The notes below the pieces were generated by a model, which worked only from the letters and a program-made list of their open reading frames with translations, did not search any database and was not told where the DNA came from. This document shows positions 7,397 through 16,088 of a stretch of DNA of 57,168 nt, one piece after another (position 1 is the stretch's first letter; the number at the start of each line of letters is the position of its first letter). Made by a program: the position numbers and the translations under genes. Origin of the DNA: Bacteroidia bacterium (lineage in GTDB: Bacteria; Bacteroidota; Bacteroidia; AKYH767-A; OLB10); NCBI GenBank assembly GCA_016788185.1, contig JAEUTF010000033.1:1-57168 (forward strand). The letters run 5' to 3'.

Positions 7397-8059
7397 ATGG
7401 ATGCGGTACAACTGATTATCACCATCTGCCTCTACATCGTTTCCATAGTCATCTCGCTCCTGCTGGGGATGACGTCCAGGCGATTCAATCCGGAGTCGAT
7501 ACGGCTGCCCGTGGCTTTTCACCTGATTTTACTTTTCCTGGCCCTGGTATTTGCCCTGATCTTTCAGGGACATGCCATCAGCCAATACATGATTCTTTTC
7601 AGCATCTGCAGCGGGCTATCCCTTTCAGGCTGGGCACTTCGGAACACGTATCTGAAACGGCCTCTGAAAATCTACTTCGGCCTCTTCCTTTTCACCGTTC
7701 CCCTGTTCCTATGGTCGCCGTCCCTGCTTTTTTACAGCATCAGCGGGAATTACGGACATTACAGACCGGAACAGGAGTTCAGGCTCCAGTCAAATTACTT
7801 TCTGGTTGAACAGCAGAGCATGCTCCATACCGGCATGGAACCGGTGAAATACAAAGTCATCCGGAAATACGGAATCTATAATAAAACCCTGGCCCGCGAT
7901 CTCGATTTCAGAAAAAGACTGGTCGCGGTTGAACTGGTTAGGTTAAGCGAGGATACCCTGGTGCTGGAAGGCCGGCTCGAAACAGGTCAGTCCAGCCGAC
8001 TGGGTGTAAAGCCGGGGATGAAAAAAAACAAAATCACCCGAAAGCCGGTGAACAGCTGA
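7397..8059 (+). CDS. Membrane protein of unknown function
   Basis: A 220-residue protein with about four hydrophobic segments in its first 120 residues (near 5-25, 38-58, 62-82 and 92-115), then a soluble C-terminal part of about 100 residues with FRLQSNYFLVEQQSML and KYKVIRKYGIYNKTL, ending in a basic tail. It starts three bases after uvrB and is probably cotranscribed with it. I do not recognise a family and see no reason to link it to repair. The soluble part would lie on one face of the inner membrane. Confidence 0.6.
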   Translation: MDAVQLIITICLYIVSIVISLLLGMTSRRFNPESIRLPVAFHLILLFLALVFALIFQGHAISQYMILFSICSGLSLSGWALRNTYLKRPLKIYFGLFLFTVPLFLWSPSLLFYSISGNYGHYRPEQEFRLQSNYFLVEQQSMLHTGMEPVKYKVIRKYGIYNKTLARDLDFRKRLVAVELVRLSEDTLVLEGRLETGQSSRLGVKPGMKKNKITRKPVNS

Positions 8060-8136
8060 AGGCACGTGAATACCGGGTGAACGACCTTGACAATTCCTTC
8101 TGAATCACTTAATATTGTAAAATACAGTTTCCGAAT

Positions 8137-9030
8137 ATGAAAAAAAATCTTCTGTTGGCCCTTCTGCTGTTTGTCTCCGGACTGATCAGCGCACAAACCC
8201 ATAGCACTGAAATCTGGTTGCTGGATATTACCCGGAAAGACGGCAAAACCGTGGCGGCCAATCCGTACCAGATGACCCAAAACGAACACTATGACAATCA
8301 ACCCTGCTTCTCCAAAGACGGGCAGTTTTTATATTATGCCAGTATGCCCGATACCCTCCAGAGTGACATCTATGAATTTCATATCAGGAAGAAGCTGATA
8401 CGGCAGATTTCCAACACCCCTGAAAGTGAATATCAGCCTCAACCGATTCCATTTTCAAAAGGGAAGTTATCGGTTGTACGGGTGGAATTGGAGAAGACAC
8501 AGAAATTTTACGAAATGAGTCTTGACGGTTCTGCTTTTGAATTGCTCATGCCGAATGAAGATTCCGTGGCCTACTACAGCTGGATGAACGACACCACGGT
8601 GGGCGCTTTCATGCTCAACGGCAAAGGCGGCTACCTGCAGCAATTTGACATGATCCCGCAACAGGCCATCATTCTGATGGAAGGTGGTTTTGGCCGTTGC
8701 CTGGCTACCATCCCCGGAACGAATCTCCTCACCTATGTGCAAAAAGGTTCTGACGGAAAGAACACCCTGATGAAATACGACATGAGCAATGAAGAACGCA
8801 TGCCCGTACTCGAATTTCCCGCAGGCGTGGAAGACTACTGCTGGGGACCGGAGGAGATCGTTTATTGCGGCGACAAAGGCGTGCTGTATATGTACGACAC
8901 GAAGGATGAAAATGCGAAATGGGTGAACATCGGGGATTTCAGCAAGAGCATCGGGGATTTTTACCGTCTTGCCATTTCTCCTCTCGGTGATAAGATAGCG
9001 GTCGTTTCCTTTAAAGGAGAAAAACCCTGA
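8137..9030 (+). CDS. Exported protein with WD40-like/TolB-type beta-propeller repeats
   Basis: A 297-residue protein with a clear signal peptide (MKKNLLLALLLFVSGLISAQ). The mature part shows PD40/WD40-like blades, the clearest being YDNQPCFSKDGQFLYYASMP, which has the typical N-x-P-x-F-S-x-D-G-x-x-L-Y-Y pattern, and LAISPLGDKIAVVSF near the C-terminus. About 280 mature residues are enough for a five- or six-bladed propeller. Such proteins usually bind other exported proteins; no catalytic residues are evident. It begins 77 bases after the preceding gene, so it may have its own promoter, but I found no good -7 element. Confidence 0.75.
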   Translation: MKKNLLLALLLFVSGLISAQTHSTEIWLLDITRKDGKTVAANPYQMTQNEHYDNQPCFSKDGQFLYYASMPDTLQSDIYEFHIRKKLIRQISNTPESEYQPQPIPFSKGKLSVVRVELEKTQKFYEMSLDGSAFELLMPNEDSVAYYSWMNDTTVGAFMLNGKGGYLQQFDMIPQQAIILMEGGFGRCLATIPGTNLLTYVQKGSDGKNTLMKYDMSNEERMPVLEFPAGVEDYCWGPEEIVYCGDKGVLYMYDTKDENAKWVNIGDFSKSIGDFYRLAISPLGDKIAVVSFKGEKP

Positions 9031-9112
9031 GTTTTCCGTCAGATACCGGGACCAGGCAGTCTTCCCCTTCCGGAAAAGTCCGGTACGCGCACCTCCTTAC
9101 ATTTCACAGCAC

Positions 9113-10171
9113 TTGCCAGACCAACCACGCGACTATCTGATCATCGGCCAGGGATTGGCCGGCAGTTTACTGGCCTGGTTTTTCCTGCAGGCCGGAAAGA
9201 AAATCGTGATCATCGATCCTCAGGAAGAAAAGACCTGCAGCAGGGTTGCTGCGGGACTCATTCATCCGGTTACCGGGAGGCGAATTGTAAAAACCTGGAA
9301 TGCGGATCTGTTCATACCCTTTGCGCGTAAAACCTATACCCTCATCGAGGACAAACTGGGCGAACGATTTTTTGAAGACTACCCGGTGCTGGAATTGTAT
9401 AACGATGCGGGTCACCGAAATGACTGGACCGGCCGTAGTGCCGATCAGGGGATGGATCGGTATATTCAAGATGAATGCAGCGCTACGGAGGTGCCGGACG
9501 GGCTGCAGGCTCCGCTGGGAGGACGCTGGGTGGTAAACGGCGGCTGGCTGGATACGGGCAGATTTCTGGATGCCCTGCGTAAATACCTCGACGGAGAAGG
9601 GGTGCTGATCCAGGACCGTCTGCTTTATGATGATCTGGAATTCGGAAACAATTGTGTACGGTGGAAGAACCAGGTGGCCGATAAAATCATCGACTGCAGC
9701 GGTGCCGATGCGATTTTTCAGGAAAAATTCAGGTCGCTCCCCTTTAATCCCTGCAAAGGAGAGGTGATTCGGTTCCGGGCCGAAGGACTACCCCGCGACC
9801 TGGTTGTGCACGGAGCAGTTAAGATTATACCCATCGGAGGCAACGATTATATTGCCGGGGCTACTTATGATTTTAACCACATCAATTCCCATTGCACCCC
9901 GGAGGGCCTTGAAAAAATTGAGTTGGCCCTGCAAAAAATGATTTCTGTCCCCTACTTCATTTTAGCTCACGATGCCGCCATACGACCCTCCACCAGCGAC
10001 AGACGCCCCTTGCTCGGACCAATTGATCGCGATGGACTCTTTCACGTTTTCAACGGGCTGGGGTCAAAAGGCGCCTTGCTCGGGCCATGGATGGCGAATT
10101 ATTATTCGGATTGTCTGATCAGGAACCAGGAGATCTTTCCAGAACTGCAAGCCCTCCGAATGGCAAAATAA
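9113..10171 (+). CDS. FAD-dependent oxidoreductase, DAO family
   Basis: A 352-residue flavoprotein of the D-amino-acid oxidase/glycine oxidase superfamily. The N-terminal dinucleotide-binding motif YLIIGQGLAGSLLAWFFLQAG is followed by the acidic end of beta-2 in VIIDPQ. Other family features are the conserved VAAGLIHPVTGRRIVKTW, a substrate-side beta-sheet with FNPCKGEVIRFRAEG, and the C-terminal FAD-contact segment IRPSTSDRRPLLGP with FNGLGSKGALLGPW. There is no ATG upstream, and the TTG at 9113 is the only start that keeps the first beta strand, so TTG initiation is likely. The substrate is not determined. It converges with uvrA. Confidence 0.88.
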   Translation: MPDQPRDYLIIGQGLAGSLLAWFFLQAGKKIVIIDPQEEKTCSRVAAGLIHPVTGRRIVKTWNADLFIPFARKTYTLIEDKLGERFFEDYPVLELYNDAGHRNDWTGRSADQGMDRYIQDECSATEVPDGLQAPLGGRWVVNGGWLDTGRFLDALRKYLDGEGVLIQDRLLYDDLEFGNNCVRWKNQVADKIIDCSGADAIFQEKFRSLPFNPCKGEVIRFRAEGLPRDLVVHGAVKIIPIGGNDYIAGATYDFNHINSHCTPEGLEKIELALQKMISVPYFILAHDAAIRPSTSDRRPLLGPIDRDGLFHVFNGLGSKGALLGPWMANYYSDCLIRNQEIFPELQALRMAK

Positions 10172-10205
10172 ACAAGGTATCGCCCGCTTATAAATAGACG
10201 GCGTT

Positions 10206-13124
10206 CTACTTCTTCAACTTTTCAAGTAAAAATTTACCGGTGATGGAGTTCTTTTCTTTAACCAATTCTTCGGGTGTTCCTTCAAAAACCACGAGCCCGC
10301 CTTCGTTACCGCCCTCCGGTCCCATGTCAACAATCCAGTCGGCGCATTTAATGACTTCGAGGTTGTGCTCGATGACAATGAGGGTATTTCCATTTTTCAC
10401 CAGGGCCTCAAAGGCCTTGAGCAATTTCAGAATGTCGTGGAAATGCAATCCGGTGGTGGGTTCGTCAAAAACAAAAAGTGTATTGGTCGCATGGTTGCCT
10501 TTAGCCAGGAAACTGGCCAGTTTGATCCTTTGCGCCTCACCCCCGCTCAGGGTACTGCTGCTTTGCCCCAGGCAGATGTACCCGAGTCCCACATCGGACA
10601 AGGGCTGCATTTTATTGGAGATTTTCTGATGCAGCGTCTGGTATTTGCCCGGACCTTCTTCTTCGCTGAAAAAAGACAAGGCATCGTCCACCGTCATTTC
10701 CAGCACATCGAAAATGTTTTTACCCCTGTACTCTACGGCCAGCACTTCTTCCTTAAAACGTCGCCCTTTGCAATGTTCACATTTCAGGTGAATATCGGCC
10801 ATGAACTGCATCTCCACGGTTATGATTCCTTCCCCCTGGCACATGTCGCAACGGCCGCCGTCCACATTGAAGGAAAAATGCGCCGGCTTCAGTCCCCTGT
10901 TTCGTGACAGCGGCAGATCAGCAAACAAGGTACGTATCTCATCGTACGCTTTGATGTAGGTAACAGGATTAGATCGTGACGATTTTCCGATGGGATTCTG
11001 ATCCACCATTTCCGCACCGGTGATATCCTGGTAGTTTCCATTGAGCTGATCAAAATTGCCGGTGGATTCACTGTAGCCTCCGAGTATTTTTTTCACCGCG
11101 GGATACAGGATTTTTTTCACCAGCGAAGTTTTTCCTGAGCCACTCACGCCGGTAACCACCGTCATGATGCCCAGCGGAAATTTCACATGAACGTTCTTCA
11201 GGTTGTTTTCACGGGCTCCCCTGATCTCAATGTATTTTTTCCAGCGACGGCGCTGATCCGGAACGGGAATGATTGCTTTTTTATTGAGGTAACGGGCCGT
11301 CAGGCTGCTTTTATCTTTCAGCATTTCGGCACAGGTACCCTGAAATACCACCTCCCCACCGTGGGTGCCCGCCATGGGTCCTATGTCAATCAGATGATCG
11401 GCCGAGCGCATGATTTCCTCGTCATGCTCCACCACGATCAGCGTATTGCCCACCTCCTGCAGTGCTTTCAGCACCTTGATCAGCCTTTGCGTATCCCTGG
11501 AATGCAGGCCGATGCTGGGCTCATCGAGGATGTACATGGATCCGACCAGGGTACTGCCCAGGGAGGTGGCCAGGTTGATGCGCTGCGATTCACCACCACT
11601 GAGACTGTTTGAAAGCCGGTTCAGGGTAAGGTAGCCCAGTCCCACATCATCCAGAAACTGCAGGCGGCTCAGGATTTCTGTTAAAAGACGTTTGGCGATT
11701 CGGGCATCGGTCTCTTCCAGTTTCAGATTCTTAAAAAAGGAAAGGCTGTCCTTTACCGGCATCAGCACCAGTTCAGAAATGGAGGTCCCGGCTATCTTCA
11801 CATAATTGGCATCCTGGCGCAGGCGTGTACCGCGGCATTCCGGACATTGTGTTTTTCCACGGTAGCGGGAAAGCATCACCCGGTACTGAATTTTATAGGT
11901 CTGTTCCTCCAGATAACGGAAGAACGCATGAAGTCCTTTGAAATACTTGTTACCGGTCCAGACCAGTTCCTGGTGGTAGGCACTCAGCTCAAAAAAAGGT
12001 TTGTGGACGGGGAAATCGAACTTGTAGGCATTCATCACCAGTTTGTCATTCCACTCCTTCATCTTTTCACCTTTCCAGCACACAATGGCGCCTTCGTAAA
12101 CGGAGAGGCTCTTGTCGGGAATAACCAGGTCTGCATCGATGCCGATGACGGAGCCAAAGCCTTCGCAACGCTTGCAGGCGCCGTAAGGGTTGTTGAAGCT
12201 GAAGAGGTGAACCGATGGTTCTTCAAAGGCCATTTCGTCCAGTTCAAAGCGGTTGGAAAAAACAAATTCCTCCATGGCATTATTTTCCCCTGGTTTGAAC
12301 ACGATGCAGGTTCCTCCTCCCTCGTTAAAAGCGGTTTGCACCGAGTCCGAAATTCTCGCCAGCATTTCATCATCCGCATCTCCGGAAAGGGAAATCCGGT
12401 CGATGAGCAAATGATAGCCCGGGAATGGTTGAAGTTTGGGCTGCTCCTCAGGCTGCCGCTCGCTTTTCTTCACCTGTGCCTTTTTCACGGTCTTTTTCGG
12501 AGTTTCCTGAACGGTAGCCGTGATGGCTTCTATATCCTTTGTTTCGCCATTCACCAGGAGCCTGGTAAATCCCTTTTGCAGGAGGATCTGCAGGTCATCG
12601 GCCAGGTTGCGATCCGCATTCCTCAGAAGCGGTGCACAAAGGAGAAAACGACCTTCCCTGAAATTCACCAGGAAGTCGACCACGTCGCTTACCGTATGCT
12701 TTTTCACCTCCTGCCCGGAGAGTGGTGAATAGGTTTTCCCCACACGCGCAAAGAGGAGTTTCATGTAGTCGTAAATCTCCGTGCTGGTACCTACCGTGGA
12801 ACGCGGATTCCTGGAGTTTACCTTTTGTTGAATGGCGACAGCCGGTGAAATGCCGAGTATATAATCCACTTCCGGTTTGTCCATTCGTCCGATGAACTGC
12901 CGGGCATAGGAAGACAGGCTTTCTACGTATCTCCGCTGTCCTTCCGCATACAGGGTATCAAAGGCCAGGGAAGATTTTCCGGAGCCGCTGAGGCCGGTGA
13001 TCACCACAAACCGGTTCCTGGGGATGGCGACATCCAGTTTCTTCAGGTTGTGCATGGCCGCTCCCTTGATCACGATAAACTGCCGCGGATCAAGGGAGGA
13101 AATATCGGGTGATTTAAAAGTCAT
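10206..13124 (-). CDS. uvrA: UvrABC excinuclease subunit A
   Basis: A 972-residue UvrA, the dimeric ABC-type ATPase that first recognises bulky DNA damage and loads UvrB. Motifs in order: Walker A1 GLSGSGKSS (44-52), zinc cysteines CKRC (317-320) and CPEC (427-430), signature LSGGESQR (508-515), Walker B YILDEP (531-536), Walker A2 GVSGSGKTS (659-667), the second zinc module CDMC (759-762) and CEHC (782-785), and the second signature LSGGEAQR near 870. It is slightly longer than the usual 940 residues because of a lysine-rich insertion at about 207-234 in the UvrB-binding region. It appears monocistronic. Confidence 0.98.
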   Translation of the reverse strand: MTFKSPDISSLDPRQFIVIKGAAMHNLKKLDVAIPRNRFVVITGLSGSGKSSLAFDTLYAEGQRRYVESLSSYARQFIGRMDKPEVDYILGISPAVAIQQKVNSRNPRSTVGTSTEIYDYMKLLFARVGKTYSPLSGQEVKKHTVSDVVDFLVNFREGRFLLCAPLLRNADRNLADDLQILLQKGFTRLLVNGETKDIEAITATVQETPKKTVKKAQVKKSERQPEEQPKLQPFPGYHLLIDRISLSGDADDEMLARISDSVQTAFNEGGGTCIVFKPGENNAMEEFVFSNRFELDEMAFEEPSVHLFSFNNPYGACKRCEGFGSVIGIDADLVIPDKSLSVYEGAIVCWKGEKMKEWNDKLVMNAYKFDFPVHKPFFELSAYHQELVWTGNKYFKGLHAFFRYLEEQTYKIQYRVMLSRYRGKTQCPECRGTRLRQDANYVKIAGTSISELVLMPVKDSLSFFKNLKLEETDARIAKRLLTEILSRLQFLDDVGLGYLTLNRLSNSLSGGESQRINLATSLGSTLVGSMYILDEPSIGLHSRDTQRLIKVLKALQEVGNTLIVVEHDEEIMRSADHLIDIGPMAGTHGGEVVFQGTCAEMLKDKSSLTARYLNKKAIIPVPDQRRRWKKYIEIRGARENNLKNVHVKFPLGIMTVVTGVSGSGKTSLVKKILYPAVKKILGGYSESTGNFDQLNGNYQDITGAEMVDQNPIGKSSRSNPVTYIKAYDEIRTLFADLPLSRNRGLKPAHFSFNVDGGRCDMCQGEGIITVEMQFMADIHLKCEHCKGRRFKEEVLAVEYRGKNIFDVLEMTVDDALSFFSEEEGPGKYQTLHQKISNKMQPLSDVGLGYICLGQSSSTLSGGEAQRIKLASFLAKGNHATNTLFVFDEPTTGLHFHDILKLLKAFEALVKNGNTLIVIEHNLEVIKCADWIVDMGPEGGNEGGLVVFEGTPEELVKEKNSITGKFLLEKLKK

Positions 13125-13239
13125 AGGAACTGCGGCGCAGAAAGTGCCATATTACTTTCCGGGCTGCAAAATTGCTAAGAAGCGCTTGATTGAAAGAGAT
13201 GGAGCTGCTATTAATCGCTAACCTCTTCATTGGCAAAGC

Positions 13240-13851
13240 TTATTTTTTCCACTTGATGGTGCATCCGATGGCCTTGGTAAATGAAAGGCTGACCAATTCC
13301 CCTTTTATCAATTCCTCCATCGCATTTTCCACGTATTTCCGGGTTGCCGCAGAAGGATCGTCCGTATTATCGTCGATGGCGCCAATGTATTTCACCAGCA
13401 TATCGCCTTTATCCTTTTGAATCACAAAAACATGGGGAGTTCTGGCAGCACCGAATGCACGGGCCACATCCTGACTTTCATCGTGCAGGTAGGCGAATGG
13501 AAATTTCTTCTCACGGGCCCGTTCCATCATGGATTCGAAATCATCTTCCGGAACCGTTCCCGCATCATTGGGATTAATGGCAATGACCGGATAACCCTGA
13601 GGGGCATACTTCTGATGCAGGGCGATGATCCTGTCTTCATAGGCAACCGAAAACGGACAATGATTGCAGGTAAAAATGACAATGAAGCCTTTGGCCTCCT
13701 TTTGTCCAGCCAGTGAAACCCTGGTTCCATCGACGTTTCGGAGGTTAAAATCCTGGACCTTATCACCGACCTTGTACCCTTCTCCCAAGGGTACAAAAGA
13801 CGATAAAAGGCCAAGAGAAAGAATGAGTGCGAGCAAGGTTATTTTTTTCAT
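13240..13851 (-). CDS. Exported thioredoxin-fold (redoxin) protein with CNHC motif
   Basis: A 203-residue exported protein of the AhpC/TSA-redoxin type. A signal peptide covers about residues 1-20. The thioredoxin fold starts at GDKVQDFNLRNVDG, with the redox motif CNHC (62-65) in IFTCNHCPFSVAYEDR and the cis-proline region AARTPHVFVI. The two cysteines suggest a disulfide reductase or peroxiredoxin-like role in the periplasm. The start overlaps the stop of the preceding thioredoxin gene by four bases (ATGA), so the two are translationally coupled and may work together, for example as electron donor and acceptor, which is inference. Confidence 0.85.
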   Translation of the reverse strand: MKKITLLALILSLGLLSSFVPLGEGYKVGDKVQDFNLRNVDGTRVSLAGQKEAKGFIVIFTCNHCPFSVAYEDRIIALHQKYAPQGYPVIAINPNDAGTVPEDDFESMMERAREKKFPFAYLHDESQDVARAFGAARTPHVFVIQKDKGDMLVKYIGAIDDNTDDPSAATRKYVENAMEELIKGELVSLSFTKAIGCTIKWKK

Positions 13852-14339
13852 GGTAGCAATGGGTTGATCATTGATTTTAGTTCTTCGTATGTCAGTTCAC
13901 CTTCGTGAAACAGTTGTTTCCCGGCTTTGGCATCGGTGATCAGTGTGGCCGGAATGGAACCCTGCCAGGAGGGATCAATTTTATCAATCCAGGAATTGTA
14001 ATCGGGTTCATCCAGCAAAATCACCTCCGATGAAATTTGATTTTTACGAAGGAAGGGAAGCAGTTTGGTTTCCAATTCACGCTTAAAGTCAATGCTTAGA
14101 TAAACAAATCTAACACGCTTATTTTCAAACTCTTGTTCTAATTTTAAGAAGCCGGGCAATTCCTCCACACAGGGCTTGCACCAGGTCGCCCAGATGTTGA
14201 TCACCACAATGGAGTCATGGGCATGGTAACGACGCTTCGTGAGCTCATCAAACTTGAAAACCTTTACCATCTGGGCATCGGCCGCAGAAAAGTTCAAGCC
14301 GAGAAAAACGAGTAACGCATGACGGAATCCGAACTTCAT
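13848..14339 (-). CDS. TlpA-like thiol-disulfide oxidoreductase
   Basis: A 163-residue periplasmic thioredoxin-like protein. The ATG at 14339 gives a signal peptide (MKFGFRHALLVFLGLNFSAADAQ). The active site is INIWATWCKPCVEELP with WCKPC at 53-57, and the cis-proline loop is GSIPATLIT. This is the TlpA/ResA pattern, which reduces disulfides in exported proteins or in apocytochromes. A near-consensus -7 element, TTAATTTG (14351-14344), sits a few bases before the ATG, hinting at a very short or absent leader. It overlaps the next gene by four bases. Confidence 0.9.
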   Translation of the reverse strand: MKFGFRHALLVFLGLNFSAADAQMVKVFKFDELTKRRYHAHDSIVVINIWATWCKPCVEELPGFLKLEQEFENKRVRFVYLSIDFKRELETKLLPFLRKNQISSEVILLDEPDYNSWIDKIDPSWQGSIPATLITDAKAGKQLFHEGELTYEELKSMINPLLP

Positions 14340-14384
14340 GTCCCAAATTAACGGAATTCCGGTGCCCGGTCCCAAAACTGTGCA

Positions 14385-14414
14385 TAAAAAAAGACCGTCT
14401 TACGGGACGGCCTT
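14385..14414 (-). terminator. Intrinsic terminator after the triplicated-motif protein gene
   Basis: Plus-strand AAGACCGTC (14391-14399) and GACGGCCTT (14406-14414) form a 9-bp stem that is continuous, with one G-U pair, only when transcribed as the minus strand. There it is followed by a run of seven U residues. It therefore serves the gene ending at 14444. Confidence 0.8.
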
Positions 14415-14443
14415 ATAAACACTAACAAGCGATGATGCAACTC

Positions 14444-15010
14444 TTACTCCTGAACCGATACCGGTACCATGTGGCGCAGGATATTGATTCCTTTTTCCAC
14501 CACATACGTTATCAGTACATTAAAGGTCTGACGTGTATTGACCTGGAAATGGCCGGATTTCTCTGAATTTCTGCCGGAAGCCACGCCCACGGTTGATTTC
14601 GCATTCGAACGTTCTGCCACTACGGTTACTTCGGCCAATTGGATGGAAGGAATGTACTGGCCGTTCACTTGCACAACATCGACTTTATGACCCTTCCCTT
14701 CCGGGCTCCTGAACGCAAAAGCAGGAATATCAGATGGAGTATAATTTCCTGAAGCTTTGATTGTTACTTCATTTAATTGAACGAATGGAATAAGTTGACC
14801 CTGGTACATGCTGGTTTCATAAACCCGTGCCTGGGAACCATTGGCGGAGATTTCAACCTCCTTGAGCTGGATGGATGGGATCCAGGAATTTTCGTAAAGG
14901 GCTGCTTTTACTTTTTGCTGGTTAGAAGTCATGGCGGCGTTAACCTGGATGCTGGTAAATACAGCGACTACCATTGCTAAAGCTGCGTAAGGGATCAGGG
15001 TAGTTTTCAT
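14444..15010 (-). CDS. Small exported protein with a triplicated TonB-box-like motif
   Basis: A 188-residue protein from the ATG at 15010, which follows a good promoter; longer frames lack a signal. A signal peptide covers about residues 1-26. The mature part repeats the pattern IP-x-[IV]-QL-x-EV-x-[IV]-x-A three times, at about 43-56 (WIPSIQLKEVEISA), 73-86 (LIPFVQLNEVTIKA) and 119-132 (YIPSIQLAEVTVVA), separated by polar, variable sequence. The L-x-EV-x-V-x-A core resembles the segment that opens the mature part of TonB-dependent receptors; the receptor at 27576 has ILKEVSVVES. A C-terminal segment of about 30 residues is more hydrophobic. I do not recognise the family. It is flanked by its own promoter and terminator. 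Confidence 0.75.
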   Translation of the reverse strand: MKTTLIPYAALAMVVAVFTSIQVNAAMTSNQQKVKAALYENSWIPSIQLKEVEISANGSQARVYETSMYQGQLIPFVQLNEVTIKASGNYTPSDIPAFAFRSPEGKGHKVDVVQVNGQYIPSIQLAEVTVVAERSNAKSTVGVASGRNSEKSGHFQVNTRQTFNVLITYVVEKGINILRHMVPVSVQE

Positions 15011-15052
15011 AGCGTTTATTGTTTTTGAAATTGTTTTATCTAATTGACATTG

Positions 15053-15084
15053 CAAAGATATATCTATTGGATGGTACTTTGCAA
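15053..15084 (-). promoter_or_regulatory. Bacteroidota promoter of the triplicated-motif protein gene
   Basis: On the minus strand TTG (15084-15082) is followed 21 bases later by TATCTTTG (15060-15053), matching the -33 TTG and -7 TAnnTTTG pair at normal spacing. The predicted start is near 15046, giving a leader of about 36 bases. This is the best two-part promoter in the window. Confidence 0.7.
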
Positions 15085-15208
15085 TACATAGTACCTTTAT
15101 TTTTGTAATATCATTGATTTTCAGGTACATTAATTTTTTAGAGGGCTATTTTCAAGTGCTTACATGCATGAGATGCACAAAGATTGGGCTTTGTTACAGC
15201 AAGAAAGG

Positions 15209-15246
15209 TTAGGATTGCGTTAAAAAAGGTTAAAAAATGTTAAAGC
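15209..15246. repeat. Four GTTA blocks at exact 10-bp spacing
   Basis: GTTA begins at 15209, 15219, 15229 and 15239. The last three blocks are GTTAAAAAAG, GTTAAAAAAT and GTTAAAGC. A-tracts phased at one helical turn bend DNA. The array lies 125 to 165 bases upstream of the promoter at 15053-15084 and just past the end of the gene ending at 15299. Confidence 0.6.
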
Positions 15247-15298
15247 TTAGTTTCCAGCAATTTAAAAACTAAAACTGGTGAGGGAGGCTTTCCGCTGT

Positions 15299-15973
15299 CT
15301 ATTTTCCAAGCCATTCCAATTCAGGGGATTCGTAAACCCTTTGATTATTGACCGAATTTGAAATGCTGATCATGGCTTTTGCCACTGTAAAATCGTGAAT
15401 CGGCTTATACCGGGCCATCCTTCCACGCATGAATGGCGACAGAAGAATCATGAACAATTGTCCCACACGTTCACCGAATCTGAACTCGGTTCTTGGCCCC
15501 AGCAACATCGAGGGTCGCAGAAAAGCTAATTTCTGAAAACGAAAGGAAGCGGTAATGTCCCGCTCCATCTCCCCTTTGGTACGAAGGTAAAAGTTAGTAC
15601 CGGAGGGATCCGCTCCCACGGAAGAAACGGCGATAAATTTTTTAATTCCGGCTTTTGAAGCCAGTTCAGCCAATTTAAGCGGCAATTGATAGTCTACTTC
15701 CCTGAATGTCTCTTTGCTGCCCGCTTTACGCATGGTTGTACCAATACAACAATAGAGAATGCCGGCCCCGCTCAACTTCTCTGCATAGCCATCCAGGTCG
15801 TGAAAATCAGTGATGAGAAGTTCCAGTTTAGGGTGTTTCCGTTCAAGCGGACGTCTCGACAAAACAATCAATTTATTCACAGTGACATCGGTCAGCAATG
15901 CCTCCAGCAAGCGGCTGCCAATCAATCCTGTGGCACCCACTAATACAATAATTTTCAGTTGATTGCTATGCAT
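15299..15973 (-). CDS. NAD(P)-binding Rossmann-fold protein
   Basis: A 224-residue protein of the atypical short-chain dehydrogenase type (NAD(P)H-binding, HTATIP2/TIP30-like). The N-terminal motif IIVLVGATGLIGSRLLEALL is the glycine-rich nucleotide-binding loop, followed by VLSRRP at the end of beta-2. A YCCIGTTMRKAGS segment, AVSSVGADP and FLRPSMLLGPR follow the family pattern. The catalytic Tyr-Lys pair of classical members is replaced by YLRTKGEME, which keeps Y and K in nearby positions. The ATG at 15973 is chosen because it starts just before the first beta strand. Substrate unknown; no operon partners. Confidence 0.8.
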   Translation of the reverse strand: MHSNQLKIIVLVGATGLIGSRLLEALLTDVTVNKLIVLSRRPLERKHPKLELLITDFHDLDGYAEKLSGAGILYCCIGTTMRKAGSKETFREVDYQLPLKLAELASKAGIKKFIAVSSVGADPSGTNFYLRTKGEMERDITASFRFQKLAFLRPSMLLGPRTEFRFGERVGQLFMILLSPFMRGRMARYKPIHDFTVAKAMISISNSVNNQRVYESPELEWLGK

Positions 15974-16088
15974 AGAATGCCTGAGAGCCCTGGAGCAGGA
16001 AAACAATGGCTACACAAAGGTAAATACAGAAAGTATCGAAGCTGTTAAAAACGCCAAATTGTATTCCGGCAAAGCCGGCTAAAAGCCC

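Noticed and set aside
6563-7522. 319-codon minus-strand frame opposite uvrB
   Set aside because: It is antisense to a clearly identified UvrB; its composition follows from the codon use of the real gene.
11847-12728. 293-codon plus-strand frame opposite uvrA
   Set aside because: Shadow of UvrA, whose motifs are unmistakable on the other strand.
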